Source: a virus
Reading direction: 5' to 3' (one strand)
DNA: 62,251 bases
IMG/VR virus record: IMGVR_UViG_3300047409_000596
Coordinates: 1-62,251 of that record
The notes beneath the pieces were generated by a model. The model did not search any database. It was not told where the DNA came from and worked only from the letters and a program-made list of their open reading frames with translations. The translations under genes were made by a program, and so were the position numbers. This document shows, in pieces, positions 46,865 through 53,940 of the stretch. The number at the start of each line of letters is the position of its first letter. Positions within the stretch are counted from its first letter, which is position 1.

Positions 46865-46939
46865 TACCGGGGGTGGGGATCGAACCCACATCAGCCAGAC
46901 GGCGTCCCGCCTGCGCCTCTCCATTTGGGCTACCCCGGC
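46865..46939 (-). tRNA. tRNA-like sequence, undetermined type
   Basis: 75 minus-strand bases. Acceptor GCCGGGG pairs with CCCCGGT (G1:T72), D-arm GCCC...GGC and a perfect T-arm GTGGG TTCGATC CCCAC. The anticodon region folds best as AGGCG/CGTCT around a six-base GGACGC loop without T33, so the identity is unclear. No CCA is encoded. It may be a decayed or specialised tRNA. Confidence 0.5.
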
Positions 46940-47060
46940 GTGCGGGGGCGGAAGTCACACCGCCCCCGCGAGCATTCTCCAGAGACCGTCTCGAGACCCT
47001 CCGTGCTGGCCAGGGGCGATGAAAAATAGATTACCTGCGCCTACGTGGCGTTACGGCGTG
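46940..47060. other. Intergenic gap, no gene seen
   Basis: 121 bases upstream of the tRNA-like element in the direction of transcription. CGGGGGCGG and CCGCCCCCG could form a hairpin at about 46943-46968. No convincing gene. Confidence 0.4.
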
Positions 47061-47276
47061 TCACGCTGCCGGATTTTCCGGCACATCCACGGGCGCCAGC
47101 CGCCCCTCGCGGTCGACCTTCAGCCGGCCCTGACCGACCAGCACCAGCACCGTCCCGGCCATGCCGCTGATCGGCGCCGTGCAGTCCTGCGCGACGCGGG
47201 CAATGATCTGGCCGAACGTCCGCGCACCAGCGGCGACGGCGGACAGCACGCGTTCTTGCAGGTCCAGCGAGTTCAT
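47061..47276 (-). CDS. Winged-helix-like small protein
   Basis: A 71 aa protein (MNSLDLQERVLSAVAAGART) with a winged-helix pattern: ERVLSAVAAGARTFGQIIARV, then LVLVGQGRLKVDREGRL. Probably DNA-binding. It lies 3 bp from the next gene. Confidence 0.6.
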   Translation of the reverse strand: MNSLDLQERVLSAVAAGARTFGQIIARVAQDCTAPISGMAGTVLVLVGQGRLKVDREGRLAPVDVPENPAA

Positions 47277-47279
47277 GGC

Positions 47280-47483
47280 TCACCTCTCCAGTTGGAACAC
47301 TGCCCGCGGCGTCTCGACGCGCCGGCCGTTCCGCAGCCGCATCCGTACCGCGTGCCGGCGCTGCATCGGCTTCGTCGACACCGGCAGCGTGGTATCCCGC
47401 GACTTCGATGCCAGGGCGAGCACGGCCACGTCCAACTCCATCCGGTTCGTGCTGCCGTCTCGTTTCCAGGTGCGGATCACCAC
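47280..47483 (-). CDS. Small basic beta-rich protein
   Basis: A 67 aa protein (MVIRTWKRDGSTNRMELDVA) with basic strands (AVRMRLRNGRRVETPRAVF). No family recognised. Confidence 0.6.
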   Translation of the reverse strand: MVIRTWKRDGSTNRMELDVAVLALASKSRDTTLPVSTKPMQRRHAVRMRLRNGRRVETPRAVFQLER

Positions 47484-47537
47484 GGGAAAACTCCCGGTTG
47501 TGCGAGTCGGGCGAAGAAGAAATCCTAACTCGACGTT

Positions 47538-47792
47538 TCAAGTTGACTCGTCGTCCCGGCTATTTGCGTCTTCCTGCGTCTCCCTGCGTCGGACTTCTTG
47601 CTCTTGACGAGCCTCTTCGGCCCGTGCCAGGTAGAGTAAAACGTCGCTTTCCGTGAAGCGGGGTCCGACGCCCGCGTACCCCTTTGGTGCGGCGAGCAGG
47701 CCGCGCTTGACGAGCCGGCGTACCGTGTCGTCCGAACAGTCCAGCCACTCGGCGACGGACGCATACGTGAGTAGCTGTTCGCGCCGAGCCAC
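47538..47792 (-). CDS. MerR/AlpA-type helix-turn-helix protein
   Basis: The 84 aa protein has LTYASVAEWLDCSDDTVRRL and VGPRFTESDVLLYLARAEE, the HTH_17 pattern of excisionase/AlpA-type regulators. A charged tail follows. It may be an excisionase or early regulator. The integrase is ~6 kb away, where another HTH_17 gene sits. Confidence 0.75.
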   Translation of the reverse strand: MARREQLLTYASVAEWLDCSDDTVRRLVKRGLLAAPKGYAGVGPRFTESDVLLYLARAEEARQEQEVRRRETQEDANSRDDEST

Positions 47793-47826
47793 CTGCGGCC
47801 CTCCGTGTCCGGGTCAGGGGTTCGGT

Positions 47827-48060
47827 TCAGGCGTCGGGCGGTAGCCACTCCAGCCCGGTCAGCAGCTCGGCGAGCATAACCCCTACCGTCCCTAGCGTGT
47901 GCGGGTGCGCACGCACGTTGGACACGGCCGCGAAGATCGCTTCAGGCCGCACGCCCTCGGTCAGCGCGAACGCTAGCAGCGGTCGCAGACGGATCATTTG
48001 CGTGGCGACGATGCGGTCGACCAGCGGGCCGGCGCCCCTGACGCGGAAGCGGGGGATCAT
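47827..48060 (-). CDS. Small unknown protein
   Basis: A 77 aa protein from MIPRFRVRGAGPLVDRIVAT with a helical body (RLRPLLAFALTEGV). Overlaps the next start by 4 bases. Function unknown. Confidence 0.6.
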   Translation of the reverse strand: MIPRFRVRGAGPLVDRIVATQMIRLRPLLAFALTEGVRPEAIFAAVSNVRAHPHTLGTVGVMLAELLTGLEWLPPDA

Positions 48061-48344
48061 GGGGACTCCTTCGGAGACGGGGACTCGTTCGACCAGCCGG
48101 GCAGGCCAGCGGCGATACACTCGGCGACGGTCGCGCAATTCGGGTCCGCGCATTCCACCTCGACAACCTGGAGAGAGGGAGGGCCGCTGTCCCAGATCCC
48201 GTACCACGTCCGCGCCACTTCCGGAGAGCTGAACACACAGACCGTGTCCTGGCCGGCCGGGTCGAGCTTCGTCCAGAATCCCAGCCCCATGAAGGAGCCG
48301 AGGTAGACGCCCCACTCCTCGCTGTAGAGCACATAGCGTTTCAC
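48057..48344 (-). CDS. Small unknown phage protein
   Basis: A 95 aa protein from a GTG (VKRYVLYSEEWGVYLGSFMG) with beta/alpha pattern and a Cys pair at the end (CADPNCATVAEC). Overlaps the upstream gene by 4 bases. Phage early-region style; function unknown. Confidence 0.65.
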   Translation of the reverse strand: MKRYVLYSEEWGVYLGSFMGLGFWTKLDPAGQDTVCVFSSPEVARTWYGIWDSGPPSLQVVEVECADPNCATVAECIAAGLPGWSNESPSPKESP

Positions 48345-48634
48345 GATGGCTCCTTCGCGGGCGGGGACTCGTTGCAGGTGCGACGGACAGCGGCGCACAG
48401 CCGGTCCATGCTGGGAATGAACGAACGCATTCCCTCGCCGCGCGTCAGGTAGGCGTGATACTCCGCAGTCGCTCCTTCCGCCGCAGCCAGCAGCTCTAGG
48501 ACGTCGATGCACAGCGACGTGCAGCGGCAGAGCACCTCCTCGACCAGGTAGCAGCGGCCGTCGTTGGCGTTGATCGCGTGACCGAGGTCGATTAGCAGGG
48601 CCTCGACGTCGGCGCGGGTGAGGGGCTTGTTCAC
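48341..48634 (-). CDS. Small helical protein
   Basis: A 97 aa protein starting with GTG (NKPLTRADVEALLIDLGHAI) with two helices and Cys residues (CRCTSLC). Overlaps its neighbours by 4 bases each. Possibly an early regulator; unknown. Confidence 0.65.
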   Translation of the reverse strand: MNKPLTRADVEALLIDLGHAINANDGRCYLVEEVLCRCTSLCIDVLELLAAAEGATAEYHAYLTRGEGMRSFIPSMDRLCAAVRRTCNESPPAKEPS

Positions 48635-48969
48635 GGGGACTCCTTGTGTTCTCCGATGGCGCGGACGTGCCGGATCAGTACGACGTGTCCGGCGCGGGCA
48701 TCGGCCAGGCTGCTGTAACGCTGCTGTTCATCAGCGAGCGGGTAGCCGTTGGGGGCAAAGACCATGCTTTCCCAGAGGATCGCGGGCCCCTTGCCGCTCC
48801 AGTTGTGGTCGATGCCGAGGAACACGGTGGACACCGTGACGCCGGGAAAGACCTCGTCCTGTGCCACGATTCGCTGACGGCCGCACGCCTCGAACCAGTG
48901 GGCCCAGGCGAGCAGGTCGGGCTCCCGGTGGGGCAGGCCGTCCTCGTCGAGGATGTACTTGTCGAGCAT
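48631..48969 (-). CDS. Small conserved-type phage protein
   Basis: A 112 aa protein (MLDKYILDEDGLPHREPDLL) with an EPDLLAWAHWFE start, a VSTVFLGIDHNW strand and a PLADEQQRYSSLADARAGHV segment. I recognise this plan from uncharacterised phage proteins but no function. Followed by a 25 aa peptide. Confidence 0.75.
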   Translation of the reverse strand: MLDKYILDEDGLPHREPDLLAWAHWFEACGRQRIVAQDEVFPGVTVSTVFLGIDHNWSGKGPAILWESMVFAPNGYPLADEQQRYSSLADARAGHVVLIRHVRAIGEHKESP

Positions 48970-48973
48970 CGTC

Positions 48974-49051
48974 TCACCTTCCTTTCGGCCGTGCGCCCAG
49001 CCAGCCGATGAATCCGGCCAGCAGGGCGAGCGTGGTCACGAGGGTCAGCAT
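48974..49051 (-). CDS. 25-residue membrane peptide
   Basis: MLTLVTTLALLAGFIGWLGA followed by RPKGR: one hydrophobic span and a basic end. It sits between two early genes, 4 bases before the next start codon. Mini membrane peptides of this type occur in phage early operons. Confidence 0.5.
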   Translation of the reverse strand: MLTLVTTLALLAGFIGWLGARPKGR

Positions 49052-49070
49052 GTCCGAAATCCTTTCGTGT

Positions 49071-49361
49071 TCAGAATGGCAACTCTTCATCATCCGGCCC
49101 CGGCACCTCGCCGAGGGCCGCGCGTTCGGCCTCAAGCTGGGCGTCTAGTTCGTCGGCGAACGCGGCTGTGAGGCCCGCCAGCAGTAGTCGGGATTCGTCG
49201 AGGGCCAACCAGGATGCGCAGGGGTCATCCTGCCGATAGGCCCAGCCCGAGTTGCGCAGCTCGGAGAGGAGACTCTCCAGCCACGCGATTCTGTGCTCCG
49301 CCCAGCCCGCGTCGAGGGCGAGGGCCTTGCGAATGGCGTCGAGGCGTTCGCGGTCGGTCAT
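49071..49361 (-). CDS. Small helical unknown protein
   Basis: A 96 aa protein (MTDRERLDAIRKALALDAGW) with an Ala/Leu helix (DESRLLLAGLTAAFADEL) and an acidic end PDDEELPF. A similar MTD/MTE start recurs in several plus-strand small ORFs at 52-53 kb. Function unknown. Confidence 0.65.
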   Translation of the reverse strand: MTDRERLDAIRKALALDAGWAEHRIAWLESLLSELRNSGWAYRQDDPCASWLALDESRLLLAGLTAAFADELDAQLEAERAALGEVPGPDDEELPF

Positions 49362-49375
49362 ATGAGGAGTTTCCT

Positions 49376-49777
49376 TTAATTTGATGAGCCGTGGCCGTAG
49401 CCGTCGCCGGAGCCGTCGCCGTGGCCGTAGCCGTCGCCGTCGCCGGAGCCGTCGCCGGAGCCGTCGCCGTGGCCGTAGCCGTCGCCGTAGCCGTAGCCGG
49501 AGCCGTAGCCGTAGCCGTCGCCGTAGCCGTAGCCGTCGCCGTAGCCGTAGCCGGAGCCGTAGCCGTAGCCGTCGCCGTCGCCGTAGCCGTAGCCGGAGCC
49601 GTCGCCGTAGCCGGAGCCGTCGCCGTAGCCGGCCAAGAAATAGGGGGGTGGCGAGTAGATGCCCGCCCGGAATGCGGCGGCAGTAACAGGATGATCCGAT
49701 TCCTCCAGGAAGTCAGCGGCGATCTTCCAGGTGTCTCCCGAAGAAGCCGTCAGGCCGAATCGTGTGAAAATGTCCAC
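49376..49777 (-). CDS. Tyr/Gly/Asp repeat protein
   Basis: The 133 aa protein is read from GTG at 49777 with AAGGAG 7 bases upstream. Residues 1-50 are a folded part (DTWKIAADFLEESDHPVTAA). The rest is a repeat of YGDG/YGYG/SGDG units. This type of repeat is a trait of Gemmata-like planctomycetes. The minisatellite is likely unstable in length. Confidence 0.7.
   Translation of the reverse strand: MDIFTRFGLTASSGDTWKIAADFLEESDHPVTAAAFRAGIYSPPPYFLAGYGDGSGYGDGSGYGYGDGDGYGYGSGYGYGDGYGYGDGYGYGSGYGYGDGYGHGDGSGDGSGDGDGYGHGDGSGDGYGHGSSN
49381..49636. repeat. GYGDG-coding minisatellite
   Basis: Tandem six-base-type units (GCCGTC/GCCGTA/GCCGGA on the plus strand) encode the Tyr/Gly/Asp repeat on the minus strand. 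This is a slippage-prone array, not a CRISPR: no spacers. Confidence 0.85.
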
Positions 49778-49781
49778 AAAA

Positions 49782-50066
49782 TTACTCCTTGCCCCAGCGT
49801 GACTGTTCCAGGTTCGCACGCGCCGCCGCGGTGCATGGGATCACCTCAATCGCCTCTGTCAAAAGAATGCGCGGTACGGGCTCTGAAATCCGCGTCCATT
49901 TCATGTCGGCCCCGTGCAGGGCCAGTTCGTGAATGCTGTTGGCGCCGCGCCATCGCCAGATTCGCCGGGCGTCTGTTAGCAGGATGGCCGTCCCGGCTGA
50001 CTCGGCGAGCACGCCGCAATGGATGCCGGCTGAGCGGGTGCGGCAAAGCACAAATTCATTTATCAC
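49782..50066 (-). CDS. DUF6948-like phage protein
   Basis: The 94 aa protein has the pattern MINEFVLCRTRSAGIHCGVL, TDARRIWRWRGANSIHELAL and LLTEAIEVIPCTAAARANLE, which I associate with DUF6948 phage proteins. Function unknown. Overlaps the HNH gene end by 4 bases. Confidence 0.75.
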   Translation of the reverse strand: MINEFVLCRTRSAGIHCGVLAESAGTAILLTDARRIWRWRGANSIHELALHGADMKWTRISEPVPRILLTEAIEVIPCTAAARANLEQSRWGKE

Positions 50067-50653
50067 TTGACATGCCTCCAGGTTTTGCGATTGATAACGT
50101 CACATATGCATGGGTGTGTTACGTTGAATCGCGTTGCGAGCTTCCGTTGTGTCCAACCTTCTTCCGCAAGTCGGCGAATTTCCCTGACCTCGATTTCTGT
50201 GAGGCGTGCAGATCCTTTGCGTTCTCCACGGGGAACAAGTTCGGGCCTTCGCCTTGACCAGTGATTGTCTCCCCGCGGAGGATTCATCGCTTCTGGGTGA
50301 GTCCTCCAACCGTGTCGCTCTCCGCTCGCACACTGCTTTTTGACGGCTCGATCCCGGCCGTTCTCGACTTGTGTCCCCAGGTAGAGATGAGCCGGATTGA
50401 CGCATCGCTTGTTGTCTCCGTCAGGGCAATTGTGAAGGACGTGCATCCCCTTCGGAATAGGTCCATGATGGATCATCCAGGAAACCCGCGAGGCACTCTT
50501 AGTCTTGCGGTCGATGGCAAAGGACCCATAACCGCCCGATTTGAGACTTCCAATCCACAGCCAACATTCGTGAGTTTCTCTTTTCTGAACCTTTTTCCAG
50601 AAGTTGCAGACGGTTCGCTCAGGATCTTTTCCCAGCACAAATTCTCCTACCAT
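50063..50653 (-). CDS. HNH homing endonuclease with C-terminal HTH
   Basis: The 196 aa protein has the HNH core CWLWIGSLKSGGYG, HVLHNCPDGDNKRCVNPAHLYLGT (His, Asn and zinc Cys) and a C-terminal helix-turn-helix-like part (IEVREIRRLAEEGWTQRKLA). These group-I-intron-type or free-standing endonucleases are common mobile genes in phages. Its codon use and lower GC than neighbours suggest recent arrival. Confidence 0.88.
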   Translation of the reverse strand: MVGEFVLGKDPERTVCNFWKKVQKRETHECWLWIGSLKSGGYGSFAIDRKTKSASRVSWMIHHGPIPKGMHVLHNCPDGDNKRCVNPAHLYLGTQVENGRDRAVKKQCASGERHGWRTHPEAMNPPRGDNHWSRRRPELVPRGERKGSARLTEIEVREIRRLAEEGWTQRKLATRFNVTHPCICDVINRKTWRHVK

Positions 50654-50710
50654 CGTTCGCTCTCTTTCGGGCGAGGGGCCGGCCCAGGGGGCGAGGCCCC
50701 GTGCCTCGAA

Positions 50711-50995
50711 TCACTCCCCACACGCTCTACACTGGACTCCGTCCGAGTCGAGGTCGCCCGCGGCCGGACCGCCGTTGCCGAGGCAGACTGGACAGACCGG
50801 CGCGAGGCGATCCGGCGCGAGGCGGTAGTAGTAGCGCCGCGCGGCGATGATCGGCTCCGGCGGGCCAGCGTCCAGTCCCCAGGATTTCAGACGCTCGTGT
50901 CTCTGGACTCGCCGGAGCCAGCGAACCACGATCGATGGCGGCACCGTCCGGACGTCCTGCCAGGGTTGGGCGAGGTTGGTTGTGCGCTGCCACAT
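50711..50995 (-). CDS. Zinc-ribbon protein
   Basis: A 94 aa protein from MWQRTTNLAQPWQDVRTVPP with a basic middle (VRWLRRVQRHERLKSW) and CPVC/CRAC knuckles near the C-terminus. Overlaps the upstream SWIM gene by 1 base. Confidence 0.7.
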   Translation of the reverse strand: MWQRTTNLAQPWQDVRTVPPSIVVRWLRRVQRHERLKSWGLDAGPPEPIIAARRYYYRLAPDRLAPVCPVCLGNGGPAAGDLDSDGVQCRACGE

Positions 50996-51360
50996 CACTT
51001 GGCCTCCGCGTGGATGTTCGGCAACTTGCCGGCCGCGGTCAGGGCCTGAAGCCCCTGAAGGTGTTTGCAACGGCCCCACCTTGAGCAGCCCTTGCAATCA
51101 CAGCTCGATCCGAAGTCGCTGTCGAGCACGACGTGATACGTCTTGCCGAGCGACTGCTGAGAGGTCGGGCTGGCGATTTGCTGGACGATCCAGCAAGGGG
51201 CCGTGCCGCCCGCGCACGTGCCGGGTGTGAGATCGTAGTAGTACGCCTCGCCGTCCTGCGTGATGCGGACGGTGTAGATCAGGACGTCGGCCGCACGCTT
51301 CAGCAACTGGATGCTGCGCGTCGGGCGGTTCGCGGTGCGGGGCTTGCGGGTCTTCTGCAT
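50995..51360 (-). CDS. SWIM zinc-finger protein
   Basis: The 121 aa protein has a basic start (MQKTRKPRTANRPTRSIQLL), a beta part, and the SWIM motif DCKGCSRWGRCKHLQGL (CxCx7-8CxH). It resembles the SWIM half of the annealing-like protein at 44300. Probably binds DNA or protein. Confidence 0.78.
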   Translation of the reverse strand: MQKTRKPRTANRPTRSIQLLKRAADVLIYTVRITQDGEAYYYDLTPGTCAGGTAPCWIVQQIASPTSQQSLGKTYHVVLDSDFGSSCDCKGCSRWGRCKHLQGLQALTAAGKLPNIHAEAK

Positions 51361-51372
51361 GGTCGTGTCTCC

Positions 51373-51558
51373 TCAGCCAGCCGTCCGCACTTCCAGCACC
51401 CCGTCCCACTCCACCCCGAGCCGGCCACCCATCTCGTCCGCCGCATCCACCGCGGCCTTCTCACTGGCGAACCCCTCGGCCAGCACCTCGCACACCCGGT
51501 CGCCGTCCTCGTCCGTCCACTTCCCCACCACCACCCACTCTTGCGTCTGAGTTGCCAT
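51373..51558 (-). CDS. Small early protein
   Basis: A 61 aa protein from MATQTQEWVVVGKWTDEDGD with a mixed alpha/beta pattern (FASEKAAVDAADEMGGRLG). First gene of the leftward early operon, preceded by a promoter-like region. Function unknown. Confidence 0.65.
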   Translation of the reverse strand: MATQTQEWVVVGKWTDEDGDRVCEVLAEGFASEKAAVDAADEMGGRLGVEWDGVLEVRTAG

Positions 51559-51604
51559 CGTTGTGTTCCCTTGTATATCGTCCCTTGACTTTACCTCTAT
51601 AAGT

Positions 51605-51633
51605 ATGGTATCATAGTTATGGGATGATGTCAA
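51605..51633 (-). promoter_or_regulatory. Early leftward promoter with operator-like palindrome
   Basis: On the minus strand TTGACA, a 17-base spacer and TACCAT form a sigma70-type promoter; the -10 overlaps the near palindrome TATGGTATCATA (plus-strand text). It lies between the leftward early genes and the rightward repressor gene, as in lambda-like control regions. Confidence 0.6.
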
Positions 51634-51690
51634 GCATCCTTTTTCGGCTTGCTCTAGAATTTCTGCTTATTCCTCTGGTAGCATGTACCT

Positions 51691-51948
51691 ATGACTACAA
51701 CCGTGGCCGCCGGAGGAAGGGACTCTGTGACCGGCAAGCAACGATCAACCTTGGCTCGCCGCCTCCGCGACCTGCGCGAGGCGAAGGATCTCACCCGACA
51801 GGCGCTTGCAACGACCGCCGGGCTGAGCATGTCTGTTGTCGCTGCGATCGAACAGGGTCGAATTCCAGACCCGAGAAGTAGCACGCTTCGCGCGCTCGCT
51901 ACTGCATTGGGAGTCGCCCTTGACGAACTGTTGCCTGCCCCCGAGTAG
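51691..51948 (+). CDS. XRE-family repressor (Cro/CI-type)
   Basis: The 85 aa protein contains a classical HTH: LARRLRDLREAKDLTRQALA, then TTAGLSMSVVAAIEQG, then STLRALATALGVALDELL. It is divergent to the early operon with only ~130 bases between, where a promoter with a palindrome lies. Likely the lysogeny repressor; no separate oligomerisation domain, so it may be Cro-like. Confidence 0.85.
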   Translation: MTTTVAAGGRDSVTGKQRSTLARRLRDLREAKDLTRQALATTAGLSMSVVAAIEQGRIPDPRSSTLRALATALGVALDELLPAPE

Positions 51949-52041
51949 GAGCCCGATTACGCCGCGGCCGCTGGCACGCCCGTCCTCGCACGGGAGGGCC
52001 GTGCCGGCGCCGCGGCAACCTTGTCCCCCGAGTGACCCGCC

Positions 52042-52260
52042 GTGACTGAAGCCGATCTCGCCGAAGCTGCCGACTGGACGCGGGGAGAACACCCCGACGC
52101 ACGCCGTCACATTCTCGCCCTGGTCGCCGAGGTTCGTCGGCTCCGTGCGGCCCTGGCAACCTTCGTACAGCCTACCTGGCGTGACGGTCGTTACGTCGCG
52201 ATCGCTATTCAGGACCAGTGGGCCGCCGCCGTGGCCGCCGCGGAAAAAGCCCTCTCCTGA
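52042..52260 (+). CDS. Small helical protein, plus-strand cluster
   Basis: A 72 aa protein from GTG (TEADLAEAADWTRGEHPDAR) with LALVAEVRRLRAALATF. Similar EVRRLR helices recur in the next genes (52479, 52747), so these are paralogues of an Ea22-like/accessory type. Function unknown. Confidence 0.65.
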   Translation: MTEADLAEAADWTRGEHPDARRHILALVAEVRRLRAALATFVQPTWRDGRYVAIAIQDQWAAAVAAAEKALS

Positions 52261-52292
52261 CGCCCGCCCTCGACAACAAGGAGTGATCCGCC

Positions 52293-52472
52293 GTGGACGA
52301 CTACTCTCGCTGGTGCGTTGAACACGGCTGTTCCCACGGACATTGTCCCCTCTCTTGCGAGCACCCGCAGCCGGCCCTGGCGGACGGCGTCCTCGTGTGC
52401 GGGCGCTGCTTGGTGATCGACAACATCGTGTCGCCGATGGTCCCCTGTACGCCCGCCACCTGCCAGGAGTGA
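52293..52472 (+). CDS. Cys-rich small protein
   Basis: A 59 aa protein from GTG (VDDYSRWCVEHGCSHGHCPL) with Cys/His clusters (CEH and CGRC), likely a zinc ribbon. It lies between the two MTE-type ORFs. Function unknown. Confidence 0.55.
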   Translation: MDDYSRWCVEHGCSHGHCPLSCEHPQPALADGVLVCGRCLVIDNIVSPMVPCTPATCQE

Positions 52473-52478
52473 GCCACC

Positions 52479-52721
52479 ATGACCGAGGCCGAACTGGAAC
52501 GCATCGAACACGAGATCACATTCGGCACCGACCGGCTGTTCGCCGCCCACATCGTCGCCGGGCTGCTGCTCGAGGTCCGCCGGCTGCGCAAAATCTGCGC
52601 CGACACCCTGCCCGTCATGGAGACAGCCCTGCGCGCCGGACTCGACTTCGACGAGGCCACGACACAAATGATCATCACCAGCCACGCCACGATCAAGGCC
52701 CTTCGCTCCGCCCTTTCCTGA
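52479..52721 (+). CDS. Small helical paralogue of neighbouring ORFs
   Basis: An 80 aa protein (MTEAELERIEHEITFGTDRL) with HIVAGLLLEVRRLRKICADT. It shares the VRRLR motif with the ORFs at 52042 and 52747. Probably an accessory phage protein. Confidence 0.65.
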   Translation: MTEAELERIEHEITFGTDRLFAAHIVAGLLLEVRRLRKICADTLPVMETALRAGLDFDEATTQMIITSHATIKALRSALS

Positions 52722-52746
52722 CGCCCGCCACCATGGAGTTTCTGTC

Positions 52747-53013
52747 GTGACGGACACCGAACTTTCTGAGTACGAAGCACTAGCTGCCGCAGCGACGCCC
52801 GGCCCCTGGCGGGCTGAACGCGATCACCTCGGACACTGGCGGATCACTTGGCCCCACTCGCAAAACTCCAGCATCTTGCGGAAGCAGAAGGTTTTCAGCG
52901 ACGAGGACGTTGCCTTTATCGCCGCCGCTCGCGAAGCAGTTCCGGCTCTGGTTGCCGAAGTCCGGCGCTTGCGGGAGGCACTGGACGTCGCCTCCGAAAC
53001 CTGCGACCACTGA
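52747..53013 (+). CDS. Ea22-like accessory protein
   Basis: The 88 aa protein from GTG has the ATPGPWRAERD start and FIAAAREAVPALVAEVRRLR, a common plan of Ea22-like and ead-type phage proteins. The repeat GPW and AAREAVPAL motifs are characteristic. Role unknown. Confidence 0.75.
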   Translation: MTDTELSEYEALAAAATPGPWRAERDHLGHWRITWPHSQNSSILRKQKVFSDEDVAFIAAAREAVPALVAEVRRLREALDVASETCDH

Positions 53014-53070
53014 CGCCCGCCACTCTACCCCGGGCCCGGCCAGAGTCGGTATCAGACCCGGTCACACGTC

Positions 53071-53460
53071 TCAGTCAGCGCCTCCCGGCGCGGGCCGGTC
53101 CGCCGGCCAGTAGCGACGGTCCCCGTCGACGATTACCAGTCTTTTCTCTTTTAATTCGGACATGACATCTCGGAAATGAGAGTTGTACTTGAGTCCCGCG
53201 CGGGTGGCCACGGTACAGCCCTTCATGGGTCGTTCAGCCTTTGCGAGGACGGCCAGCACCGCCTTTTCCCGGTCACTCAGTGGGGGCTTGACCGGCTCAC
53301 CTTTCGCGTCTGGCCCAGCCGCGGGCATCATGCCGTCCAGGCTGTACGTGTCGATCTTCCCGTCCGGCCAAAGCAGTTGCAGGAATGCCGGACGCCGGCC
53401 CTGGCTTTTGGCCAGCGCGATGCGGAACGCTTCCAGGGCGGCAGCGGCCTGCGGGTCCAT
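53071..53460 (-). CDS. wHTH-like DNA-binding protein
   Basis: The 129 aa protein (MDPQAAAALEAFRIALAKSQ) has a winged-helix-like C-terminus (LSDREKAVLAVLAKAERPMKG, SHFRDVMSELKEKRLV). It faces the plus-strand cluster and lies ahead of the excisionase-like gene; it may regulate integrase expression. Function inferred. Confidence 0.65.
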   Translation of the reverse strand: MDPQAAAALEAFRIALAKSQGRRPAFLQLLWPDGKIDTYSLDGMMPAAGPDAKGEPVKPPLSDREKAVLAVLAKAERPMKGCTVATRAGLKYNSHFRDVMSELKEKRLVIVDGDRRYWPADRPAPGGAD

Positions 53461-53645
53461 CTTCGGACCTCACACGGATTACCGGACTCTTGAGGCTAAG
53501 TGTACCGAAATTCAGTATACGGAATCAGTCAACTGACGGGGCAGAAGTTACTATACCCCAGAGACGTTCACGAGATTTACACTAATCAATTTTCACGACT
53601 TTCTCGCCCCGGCAATAATTCGCGTTGCGAGAGGAAAACAGAACC
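53461..53645. other. Intergenic control region
   Basis: About 185 AT-richer bases divide the minus-strand wHTH gene from the excisionase-like gene. TCAGTATACGGAATCAGTCAACTGA holds short inverted pieces (TCAGT/ACTGA), likely operator sequence. No ORF. Confidence 0.45.
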
Positions 53646-53939
53646 GTGGCACCCAAACGCACGACTTCATCCGACTTCGACCGACTTCACCCGACTTCGC
53701 CCCACGTCGTCGTGCCCACGGCGGTCTACACCGCGGAGCAGGTGCAGCGGCTGCTCGGTCTGAAGCCGTCGAGCCTGCGCACGGCGAAGCGTGAGAGTGG
53801 CCTGGTCTGTATTCGTCGCGTGAACCGCGACTGGTATCTCGGCGAGGACTTGCTGGCCTGGCTGCGTGCGGGTCGCTCTTCGCGCGGCGGCAACGGCAGG
53901 GTAGAAGGGGCGCCGTCGCCCGAAGTCAAGGAGGACTGA
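53646..53939 (+). CDS. Excisionase-like HTH_17 protein
   Basis: The 97 aa protein from GTG (GAGAGGAAAACAG upstream) contains VYTAEQVQRLLGLKPSSLRT and NRDWYLGEDLLAWLRAG, the HTH_17 pattern of AlpA/excisionase-type proteins. It ends 1 base before the integrase start, strongly suggesting an integrase partner. Confidence 0.78.
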   Translation: MAPKRTTSSDFDRLHPTSPHVVVPTAVYTAEQVQRLLGLKPSSLRTAKRESGLVCIRRVNRDWYLGEDLLAWLRAGRSSRGGNGRVEGAPSPEVKED

Positions 53940-53940
53940 C

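Noticed and set aside
49381-49636. Possible CRISPR-like array
   Set aside because: Units are contiguous six-base coding repeats without spacers, and they make a Tyr/Gly/Asp protein repeat.
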